Source: Armigeres subalbatus (Eukaryota; Arthropoda; Insecta; Diptera; Culicidae). From it: a stretch of 64,000 nt of DNA. The DNA lies in the NCBI RefSeq assembly GCF_024139115.2, contig NC_085139.1, positions 67,375,203 through 67,439,202 of the forward strand, read 5' to 3'. The notes beneath the pieces are model-generated. The model did not search any database, had not been told where the DNA came from, and saw only the letters and a list, made by a program, of their open reading frames with translations. A program made the position numbers and the translations under genes. Shown here in pieces: positions 56,021-64,000 of the stretch (positions are counted from its first letter, which is position 1; every line of letters begins with the position of its first letter).

Positions 56021-59000
56021 TACTTGATGGGCTACAGCTCTTCGATGAACCTACGCCGAATGGAGTATCCTTCTCCACTGGACTCGATCCTGGGCCAATC
56101 GCTTCCAGTCGCCCTGAACATTGAGCGCCCTCAGGTCCTCTTCAACTGCAAAAAGCCATCGTGTACGCGGCCTTCCACGAAGCCTGCGGCCTCTTCCGGG
56201 TTCTCTACTAAATATTATCTTCGCTTGTCGTTCTTCCGGCATACGAACAACGTGACCAGCCCATCGTAGTCTGCCGTGTTGTATAAGCTTAATAATATCC
56301 AGCCTTTTATATACCTGGTACAATTCGTGATTCATGCGACGCCGCCAGATACCGTTCTCCTGTTTACCGCCGAGTATTGTCCGCAGCACCTTACGCTCAA
56401 ACACTCCGAGAGCTCTCCGATCAACCTCCTTTAACGTCCATGTCTCATGGCCGTATAAAGCCACCGGAAGAATCAGAGTAGTATACAGCGCGAGTTTTGT
56501 TTTCGTTTGCAGACTACGGGACTTAAGCTGGTTACGGAGTCCGTAATAAGCCCTATTTGCAGCTGCAATACGCCTTTTCACCTCGCAGGTAACATCATTA
56601 TCGCACGTCACTAATGTTCCAAGATACACAAATTCTTCTACCACTTCAAATTTTTCACCATCCAGCACTATTTCGCTACCACCACCACTAATGAACCCAC
56701 GTTGATTGCCAGCGACCATGTACTTCGTTTTGCTGGTATTGATCGTGAGTCCAATCCTCGCTGTCTCCCTCTTAAAAGGCGCAAAAGCCTCTTCCACGGC
56801 ACGGCGATCAATTCCGATAATATCGATATCGTCCGCAAAACCCAGGAGCATATGCGATCTTGTGATAATGGTACCGCTTCTTTGCACACCAGCTCTCCTA
56901 ATCGCTCCCTCGAGCGCTGTATTGAACAGTAGGTTCGAGAGTGCATCACCCTGCTTTAATCCATCTAAGGTAACAAATGACGTCGATATTTCATCCCCAA
57001 CCCTCACACTTGATTTCGATCCGTCCAACGTTATACGAATCAGCCGTATCAGTTTCGCCGGAAAACCATGTTCAAGCATAATTTGCCATAATTCATTCCG
57101 TTTCACTGAATCGTACGCCGCCTTGAAATCAATAAACAGATGATGTGTCTGCAAGTTGTACTCCCGGAATTTATCAAGGATTTGTCTCAGGGTAAACATT
57201 TGATCCGTCGTTGATCGGCCCTCACGAAAACCTGCTTGGTATTTGCCGACGAAGGACTCTTCAAGCGGTCTCAGTCTGTTGAACAGAATACGGGACATAA
57301 TTTTGTACGCCGAATTAAGGAGGGTTATTCCTCGGTAATTGGCGCACTCCAGTCTGTGCCCTTTCTTAAAGAGAGGGCAAATGAGGCCGTCCAACCAGCT
57401 AGCAGGCATTTCCTCGTCTTCCCATATTTTCGACATAATATGGTGCAGAACTTCATAAAGCTGCTCATTGCCGTGTTTGAAAAGTTCAGCCGGGAGCTGG
57501 TCCTTCCCCGCAGCCTTATTATTTTTCAGCTCTTTAACAGCTTTTTTAACCTCATCTAGTGTAGGTGACTCCACAGCTTGTCCATCGTCGCTAATATTTA
57601 TTCTGTTCTCCGATGCACCGTCACTTCCTCCATTCAACAAAGTCTCGAAGTGTTGCTTCCACCTGGTAGCCACTGCAGTTTTATCTGTCAGCAAATTCCC
57701 TTGTTGGTCGTTGCACATGACGGGAGATGGCGCTGTCTTTCTCCGCACGCCATTGACAGAATCATAAAACCTCCGCATATCGTTCTGTTCCATTTTTTCC
57801 TGCGCCTCACTAATCACTTGTTCTTCGTACTCTTTTTTCTTCCTGCGGTGGGTTCGTTTTTCGGCTGCTCTTGCTTGCTTGTACCGATCTCTATTCGATC
57901 GGGTACCTGACACCAACATCCGGCTTCTGGCAACGTTCTTCTCGTCTGTCACTCTCTGGCACTCCACATCGAACCAACCCGTCCTGGGTCGCCTCTGTGC
58001 AGTGCCTACCACTTCTCGTGCTGTTGTGCTCACCGCTCCATGGATCGACCATAGATCGTTGATGTTGTCGCTAACGTTGATTGCACTTATCCGTTCGTCG
58101 AGCTTCTGGCGGTACTCAGCCGATACTCCTTCCGCCGACAATCGCTGGATATTGTAACGCATCGTTCGCTGTGATCTTTCGTTCGATACAGTTGACAACC
58201 GTGATCGAATTTTACTGACAACGAGGTAGTGATCAGAGTCAATATTCGGACCTCTGAATGTCCGCACATCGATAACATCCGAGAAATGGCGCCCATCCAC
58301 CAGAACATGGTCTATCTGGTTGCAAGTTTCACCATTTGGGTGTCTCCAGGTGTGCTTTCGGATGTTTTTTCGTGCAAAGTAGGTGCTACTGATGGCCATC
58401 CCTCTGGCAGCAGCAAAATAACTAGCCGTAGGCCGTTGTCGTGGTAGCGGGTGAAGGCTCTCCTTACCGATTATGGGACGGAAAAAGTCCTCTCTCCCGA
58501 CCTGAGCGTTGGCGTTTCCGATAACAATTTTCACGTCATGCTTTGGGCACTCTCCATAGGCTTTATCAAGACATTCATAAAACGTGTCCTTCACGTCGTC
58601 GGATTTATCGTTTGTCGGGGCGTAAACGTTCCGTATCCTCAACACACAGATTCGTTCGCTAATGGGTTTCCACCGCATCACTCGCTTCATCTGCTTGCCC
58701 ATCACTACGAAACCAACTCCATGCTCTGCTTTTTCACCGCCGCTGTGATAGATGCTATACTTGAATGCAGTATTGGTCGTGGGGTCCACGGCTCGGAATT
58801 CACGTTCTCCGGATCTAGGCCATCGGACTTCTTGAATAGCAGCCACGTTCACTCCAACCTTCTACAGTTCACGAGCCAGAAGGCTCACTCGTCCAGGTTC
58901 ATTTAGGGTCCTGACATTCCAGGTACCGAGTTTCCAATCATAGTCCTTATTTCGTTGCTGGGTCGGTTGCCAAAAATATTTGAGTATTTGAGAGGCTTCA

Positions 59001-59344
59001 GTAAGCTACCTCAACGGGGTCGCGTTACCTACATCGCGATGATGCGGCTGCCACCTTAGGTATAGCTGACGCGATACAGCATTTCGTTAATCAGCCGCTG
59101 GGTACCAGGCAGACGCTGTTTGAGCCGCACCTCCTGGTGAACAGACACTCGAGACGTACCTTCTCACTCTAGCTGATGTCAGAAGGACAACAGTGCCCAG
59201 GCTGCACTACCAGCTAAATACACAACCCTTAGCTGGCGGTCTTTTGTCATCGGACGACCCGTGGAAGCGTGAGATAGGGACTTGTGGGGACCAGAGCTCT
59301 GTTGGGCGCTCCTTCCTTGATGTCAACCCACCATTTTGCAGCCA
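56021..59344 (-). mobile_element. RTE-clade non-LTR retrotransposon, near full length
   Basis: It is bounded by a perfect 11-bp duplication GGATTTATCCT (56010-56020 and 59345-59355). Total length is 3.3 kb with one long reading frame (endonuclease plus reverse transcriptase), a 5' leader of roughly 0.4-0.5 kb and only about 30 nt between the stop and the 3' end. The size and the tiny 3' untranslated region are typical of the RTE clade. The clade call rests on this and on the APE endonuclease-RT layout without RNase H. Confidence 0.88.
56051..58861 (-). CDS. RTE endonuclease-reverse transcriptase (probably inactive)
   Basis: About 930 codons are open from 58852 down to the stop at 56051. The N-terminal part is an APE-type endonuclease: IQEVRW near the start, SDHYLVV near residue 213. 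The central part is a reverse transcriptase: NYRGITLL, YQAGFREGRST, FIDFKAAYDS, LKQGDALS and the catalytic FADD at residues 672-675. The C-terminal part has the RLRWAGHVVRMPE and GRPRTRW motifs common after the RT. A TAG at 58862-58864 interrupts the frame: codons upstream of it still read TWNVRTLNEPGRVSLLARE, the true start of the endonuclease. The family GDxNA motif reads GNANAQVG at residue 112, so the catalytic Asp is Asn. Both lesions suggest a recently dead copy. No convincing AUG start is visible, and the open frame at 58852 would begin with GTG. Confidence 0.9.
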   Translation of the reverse strand, partial: KVGVNVAAIQEVRWPRSGEREFRAVDPTTNTAFKYSIYHSGGEKAEHGVGFVVMGKQMKRVMRWKPISERICVLRIRNVYAPTNDKSDDVKDTFYECLDKAYGECPKHDVKIVIGNANAQVGREDFFRPIIGKESLHPLPRQRPTASYFAAARGMAISSTYFARKNIRKHTWRHPNGETCNQIDHVLVDGRHFSDVIDVRTFRGPNIDSDHYLVVSKIRSRLSTVSNERSQRTMRYNIQRLSAEGVSAEYRQKLDERISAINVSDNINDLWSIHGAVSTTAREVVGTAQRRPRTGWFDVECQRVTDEKNVARSRMLVSGTRSNRDRYKQARAAEKRTHRRKKKEYEEQVISEAQEKMEQNDMRRFYDSVNGVRRKTAPSPVMCNDQQGNLLTDKTAVATRWKQHFETLLNGGSDGASENRINISDDGQAVESPTLDEVKKAVKELKNNKAAGKDQLPAELFKHGNEQLYEVLHHIMSKIWEDEEMPASWLDGLICPLFKKGHRLECANYRGITLLNSAYKIMSRILFNRLRPLEESFVGKYQAGFREGRSTTDQMFTLRQILDKFREYNLQTHHLFIDFKAAYDSVKRNELWQIMLEHGFPAKLIRLIRITLDGSKSSVRVGDEISTSFVTLDGLKQGDALSNLLFNTALEGAIRRAGVQRSGTIITRSHMLLGFADDIDIIGIDRRAVEEAFAPFKRETARIGLTINTSKTKYMVAGNQRGFISGGGSEIVLDGEKFEVVEEFVYLGTLVTCDNDVTCEVKRRIAAANRAYYGLRNQLKSRSLQTKTKLALYTTLILPVALYGHETWTLKEVDRRALGVFERKVLRTILGGKQENGIWRRRMNHELYQVYKRLDIIKLIQHGRLRWAGHVVRMPEERQAKIIFSREPGRGRRLRGRPRTRWLFAVEEDLRALNVQGDWKRLAQDRVQWRRILHSA

Positions 59345-59355
59345 GGATTTATCCT

Positions 59356-59800
59356 AAAGTTTATAAAATTTATAGGGATGTAACCCAGAAATTCTTTCGC
59401 GAATTTCATCAGGAACTTCTTCAAGAAAACTTTCAGGACGGACTTGATTCATGAAATTTAAAGAACTCTGTCGAATAATCCCATAAAAATCCATCGTGAA
59501 TTCCGTCTGGAGGAATATACCAGAGCAGGAGTATACCTTAAGGAATTTCTGGGGGAGTTTCGTAACAAATATCCGAAGCAATTTATTGGATAATCTACAG
59601 AGCAATTTATAGAAATATTCTTGAAGTAATTTCTGCAGAAACTCGAGGAAGAGAAGTAGGAGTATTTGTGACAGAACTTCCAGGTGCGAAATAAATGGAT
59701 GGCAGTAACAAAAAAAAGAAAATAGAGATCTTTTGGAAGAAATTTCTAATAAATAATTCCAGAAGAATTCTCGGGGGTGGGTGGGAGCTGCGTTAAAAAT
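59356..59800. repeat. Degenerate repeat upstream of the 24-bp array
   Basis: GAATTTCTGG/GGAATTTC words at irregular spacing indicate decayed members of the 24-bp family. No gene is seen. Confidence 0.45.
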
Positions 59801-61400
59801 TCTATGTGAGATTCGAAAGGAGATCAGTGGAAATTTCTGGAGAGTTCTCGAAATAATTTATGACGACTTCTGGAGGATCTCCATTAGGAATTTCAGGAGA
59901 AATTTCTTGAGAACAAACAGGTGTACATTCTGTATAAACTTCCAAAAAAATCCTAAAGAATTTTCCTGGAGAAATTTTGATGTAAATTTTGTAGGAATGC
60001 CGGAAATAACTGGAACTTCCGGAGGAATTTTCGGAAAAAATCCTGTAGGATCTTCCGGATAAACTCGAAATCTTGAAGAAACTTCCGAGCGGAATCCTGG
60101 AGGAACTTCCGGACGAAATGCTGGAGGAACTTCTGGACAAAATTCTGGAGGAACTCCAGGCGAAATTCCGGAGAAAATTCCGGACAACGTCCTTCTCCGC
60201 ACGAAATACTGAAGGAACTTCCGGAGGAATTTCTGGATGATCTTCTGGAGGAATTCCTGGAGGAACTTCCGGACGAAATTCTGAATGATCTTCCGGACGA
60301 AATCCTGGAGGAACTTCCAGACAAAATCTTGGAAGAACTTCCCCATGAAATTCTGGAGGAACTTTCGGACAACATCCTCGAGGAACTTCCGCACAAAATC
60401 CTGAAGGAACTCCTGGACAAAATTCTAAAGGAACTCCAGACGAAATCCTGGAGGGAATTCCGGACAACGTCCTTCTCCACACGAAATGCTGAAAGAACTT
60501 ACTGAGGAATTCCTGAAAGAACTTCCGGATGAAATCCTGAAGGAACTTCTTAACGATATCCTGCAGGAACTTCCACACGAAATCATGGAGAAACTTTCGG
60601 ATAAAATCCTGTGGGAACTTCTAGACAAAAACCTGCAGGACCTTCCGGACGAAATCCTGGAGGAACTTTCGGGCGAAATCCTAAAGGAACTTTCGGGCGA
60701 AATCCTGGAGGAACTTTCGGACGAATTCCTGGAGGAACTTCCGAACGAAATTCTGGAGGAACTTTTAGACGAAATCTTGGAGGATCTTCCGGATGACATC
60801 CTGGAGAAACTTCCAGACGACGTCATAAAGCAACTTCCGGACCAAATCCTGGAGGAACTTCTGGAGGAATTTCTGGATGAACTTCCGATGAAATTCCTGG
60901 AGGAACTTCCGCACGAAATCCTGGAGAAGCTTCCGGAACAAATCCAGGAGGAATTTCTTGAAGAAGTTCTAGAGGAGCTTCCGGACGACATCCTAAAGGA
61001 ACTCCCCAACGAAATCCTGGAGGAAATTTTGGACGAAATCCTGGAGAAACTTCCGGACGAAATCCTGGGGAACTTTTGGACGAAATCCTGAACGAACTTC
61101 CGGATGAAATCCTTGAGGAACTTCCGCACGAAATCCTGGAGGAACTTCTAGACGAAATCCAGGAGGAACCTCCAGACGAAATCGAGAAGAAAATTCCGGT
61201 AGAAATCCTGAAGGAACTTCCGGACGAAATTCTGGAGGACTGTCCGGACGAAATCCTGGAAGAACTTCCTTATGAAATCTTGGAGGAACTTCCATTCGAA
61301 ATTATGGAGGGACTTTCACATGAAAACCTGAAGAGATTTTCAGACGAAATCCTGGAGGAACTCCTGGACGAAGTTGCTCCTTCCGGACGAAATCCTAGAG
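59801..61400 (-). repeat. 24-bp minisatellite array, inverted, left part
   Basis: Units of 24 bp read GAGGAACTTCCGGACGAAAT plus CCTG. The reverse complement of the 27.7-30.2 kb unit (TGGAGGAACTTCCGGAGGAA then TTCC) differs at only about three positions, so both belong to one family in opposite orientation. A ~280-bp higher-order repeat is visible (CGGACAACGTCCTTCTCC at 60181 and 60462). The array continues in phase at 63609 beyond the hAT insertion. Confidence 0.9.
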
Positions 61401-63608
61401 CAGCGGTTCTCAACCTGGGGTACATGTACCCCTGGGGGTACTTCTCTGGCCTCAGGGGCTACCTCGGATAAAAATGCGTAATGGCGGATGTATTACAGTT
61501 CCAATCAAAACGTTGAATAAACATATTTAAAAAAATATTTAATCTACATAATTAATCTACAAAATAAATGTTGAATAAAATGTTAAGAATATGGTTCTGA
61601 ACTAAAATCTAGAGTCTAAAGGTTCGGAAGCCGTGATTTAAGAGACGTGAGGGCTTTTTCCGAAAATTTCAGTTGCTTCTTTGCTAGAGCCTGCTTTCAA
61701 GAAGTTCGGAAGCCTCCTTCCAAGAGGCTCGAAAGCCTCCTTCCAAGAGGCTCGAAAGCCTCCTTCCAAGAGGCTCGAAAGCCTCCTTCCAAGAGGCTCG
61801 AAAGCCTCCTTCCAAGAGGCTCGGAAGCCTCCTTCCAAGAGGCTCGGAAGCCTCCTTCCAAGAGGCTCGGAAGCCTCCTTCCAAGAGGCTCGGAAGCCTC
61901 CTTCCAAGAGCTCAGGAAGCCTCCTTCCAAGAGGCTCAAGCCTCCTTCCAAGAGGCTCAGGAAGCCTCCTTCCAAGAGGCTCAGAGCCTCCTTCCAAGAG
62001 GCTCAGAAGCCTCCTTCCAAGGGCTCAGAAGCCTCCTTCCAAGAGGCTCAGAAGCCTCCTTCCAAGAGGCTTAGAGCCTCCTTCCAAGAGGCTGGAAGCC
62101 TCCTTCCAAGAGGCTCAGAAGCCTCCTTCCAAGAGCTCAGAAGCCTCCTTCCAAGAGGCTCAGAGCCTCCTTCCAAGAGGCTCAGGAAGCCTCCTTCCAA
62201 GAGGCTCAGGCCTCCTTCCAAGAGGCTCAGAAGCCTCCTTCAAGAGGCTCAGAAGCCTCCTTCCAAGAGGCTCAGGCCTCCTTCCAAGAGGCTCAGAAGC
62301 CTCCTTCCAAGAGGCTCAGGAAGCCTCCTTCCAAGAGGCTCAGGCCTCCTTCCAAGAGGCTCAGAAGCCTCCTTCCAAGAGGCTCAGAAGCCTCCTTCCA
62401 AGAGGCTCAGAAGCCTCCTTCCAAGAGGCTCAGGAAGCCTCCTTCCAAGAGGCTCAGGCCTCCTTCCAAGAGGCTCAGGCCTCCTTCCAAGAGGCTCAGA
62501 GCCTCCTTCAAGAGGCTCAGAGCCTCCTTCCAAGAGGCTCAGAAGTCTCCTTCCAAGAGGCTCAGGAAGCCTCCTTCCAAGAGGCTCAGAGCCTCCTTCC
62601 AAGAGGCTCAGGCCTCCTTCCAAGAGGCTCAGAGCCTCCTTCCAAGAGGCTCAGGAAGCCTCCTTCCAAGAGGCTCAGAAGCCTCCTTCCAAGAGGCTCA
62701 GGAAGCCTCCTTCCAAGAGGCTCAGAGCCTCCTTCCAAGAGGCTCCGAGCCTCCTTCCAAGAGGCTCAGGCCTCCTTCCAAGAGGCTCAGAGCCTCCTTC
62801 CAAGAGGCTCAGAAGCCTCCTTCCAAGAGGCTCAGGAAGCCTCCTTCCAAGAGGCTCAGGAAGCCTCCTTCAAGAGGCTCAGGCCTCCTTCCAAGAGGCT
62901 CAGAGCCTCCTTCCAAGAGGCTCAGAAGCCTCCTTCCAAGAGCTCAAGCCTCCTTCCAAGAGGCTCAGAGCCTCCTTCCAAGAGGCTCAGAAGCCTCCTT
63001 CCTAGAGGCTCAGGCCTCCTTCCAAGAGGCTCAGGAAGCCTCCTTCCAAGAGGCTCAGAAGCCTCCTTCCAAGAGGCTCATAGCCTCCTTCCAAGAGGCT
63101 CAAGCCTCCTTCCAAGAGGCTCAGAAGCCTCCTTCCAAGAGGCTCAGAGCCTCCTTCCAAGAGGCTCGGAAGCCTCCTTCCAAGAGGCTCGGAAGCCTCC
63201 TTCCAAGAGGCTCGGAAGCCTCCTTCCAAGAGGCTCGGAAGCCTCCTTCCAAGAGGTTCGAAAGGCTCCTCTCAAAAAGATAGGAAGCCTTGTTACAAGA
63301 ATCTCAGAAGCCTCCTTTCAAAAAAATCTCAGAAGCCTTCTTTCAAGAAATTCGATTTTTTTGATTCAAGAGGCTCGAAAGCTTTATGTATAATTTGAAT
63401 TGGAAAGTTTCATGGAATAACGAATATTACAAACAACTAGAAACCTTATGAATAATGGAGAGCCATATATCCCGTTAGATTTCAGGTTTATATTTCATGT
63501 ATCTTGTTAGCTACGCTTATTTTCATTGCGGCTATAAAAATGGGGGGTACCTAAATGAATGCAAAAGTTCGAAGGGGTACCTCTCAAGAGAAAGGTTGAG
63601 AACCGCTG
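61401..63608 (+). mobile_element. hAT-type non-autonomous element carrying the 23-bp minisatellite
   Basis: The 16-bp terminal inverted repeats CAGCGGTTCTCAACCT (61401-61416 and, reversed, 63593-63608) are perfect. They are flanked by a perfect 8-bp duplication TCCTAGAG (61393-61400 and 63609-63616). Removing the element restores the surrounding 24-bp repeat in phase. An 8-bp duplication and CAG-type ends are hallmarks of the hAT superfamily. The interior has no transposase: it consists of subterminal sequence, including the 16-bp palindrome GGGGTACATGTACCCC at 61417-61432, and minisatellite array D. It would need a hAT transposase in trans. Confidence 0.9.
61690..63380 (-). repeat. 23-bp minisatellite array D, inside the hAT element
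   Basis: About 73 units in the opposite orientation to arrays A-C (GAGGCTCGGAAGCCTC + CTTCCAA on the + strand). Units at both edges are canonical. Between about 61905 and 63150 the loop is irregular (GAGGCTCAGAAGCC, GAGGCTCAGGCC, GAGGCTCAGAGCC). Plus-strand open frames of 452 and 570 codons overlap in two frames and are artefacts of a stop-free unit. Confidence 0.93.
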
Positions 63609-63870
63609 TCCTAGAGGAACTTGCGAGCGACGTCCTGGAGGAACTTCCACACAAAATTCCGGAGGAACTTGCGGACGACATCATAAAGGAACTTCTAATA
63701 AAATTCTGCAGGAACTTTCGCACGAAATCCTGGAGGAAATTCCGTACGAAATCCTGGAGGAACCTCCGGACGAAAATCTGGAGGAATTTCCAGACGAAAT
63801 CTTGGAGGAATTTCCGGAAGAAATTCTAGGCGAACTTCCGGACGACATCCGGGAGGAACTTGTTTGCCGG
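63609..63870 (-). repeat. 24-bp minisatellite array, inverted, right part
   Basis: Continuation of the array interrupted at 61400, with GAGGAACTTCCGGACGA-type units. It ends near 63860. Confidence 0.85.
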
Positions 63871-64000
63871 TATTTAGTTTGCCGAGTTTGAACTGCAAAA
63901 TTTCTTTTTTACTGAAGTTCTAGTTTTTTAGTAGCCCAACAACGTTTGTCAGTGTCGTGTCTCGGTAAAAAAGTATGTTGATTAATTTGACGTTTACTCA
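63871..64000. other. Window edge, unassigned
   Basis: Short unique sequence. No elongase exon is recognised before the end of the window. Confidence 0.5.

Noticed and set aside
58853..58945. True start of the RTE protein at 58852
   Set aside because: The open frame would start with GTG, which is not credible in a eukaryotic element. Homologous endonuclease sequence continues upstream through a TAG stop.
61681..63393. Open frame of 570 codons (and a 452-codon frame overlapping it) across array D
   Set aside because: The 23-bp unit on that strand has no stop codon in any frame, so long frames follow automatically. Two frames are open together, there is no splice or start context, and the peptide is a pure repeat.

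Overview
This window looks like a chromosomal piece of a culicine mosquito, most probably Aedes (Ae. aegypti or a close relative). The evidence is two complete copies of a tRNA-headed SINE that I recognise as the Feilai type, a mosquito-style ELOVL gene split by very long introns, an RTE-clade retrotransposon, a Helitron-like element, hAT-type ends and a very high load of minisatellite. It is eukaryotic and mostly non-coding: the only host protein gene I can support is the ELOVL gene.

Layout. 1-5.4 kb: AT-rich sequence with small duplications, a GGCCGAAA-type repeat and a non-autonomous Helitron (3335-4827). 5.4-7.7 kb: a degraded hAT-type element filled with a 23-bp minisatellite. 7.7-12.9 kb: mostly unassigned unique sequence with SINE pieces. 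12.9-18 kb: a 5-kb array of AATCC-rich 10/11-bp repeats, then a tRNA-like element and the first Feilai SINE. 19-25.6 kb: unassigned sequence with one TATA/initiator candidate and a decayed non-LTR reverse-transcriptase fragment. 25.6-30.2 kb: a 24-bp minisatellite apparently split by a 2-kb non-autonomous element that itself holds the second Feilai SINE.

31-64 kb: the ELOVL gene on the + strand. A possible 5' untranslated exon lies near 31.4-31.5 kb, and coding exons are at 32389-32449, 40493-40683, 51974-52054 and 52120-52282. The last quarter or more of the protein lies beyond the window, so 52283-64000 is probably also intron. Introns 1 and 2 carry 4.3 kb and 9.7 kb of the 23-bp minisatellite. 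The downstream region holds a nearly full-length RTE retrotransposon (56021-59344, 11-bp target duplication) and an intact-ended hAT element (61401-63608, 8-bp target duplication). That hAT element carries the same 23-bp minisatellite in the opposite orientation and sits inside an array of the 24-bp repeat.

Most notable. (1) The 23-bp minisatellite is an internal part of a hAT-type transposon family, and the ELOVL intron arrays are of the same family. (2) Each unit encodes a perfect 6-bp hairpin. In the ELOVL sense strand it is closed by a UNCG-type tetraloop (UCCG, sometimes UUCG), and some units show paired changes in both arms. (3) Four stretches show indels confined to the hairpin loop, which is either loop-specific instability or a sequencing/assembly artefact. 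(4) The ELOVL primary transcript could contain hundreds of these hairpins plus an inverted copy. The many long open frames across the arrays come from stop-free repeat composition and I do not regard them as genes.
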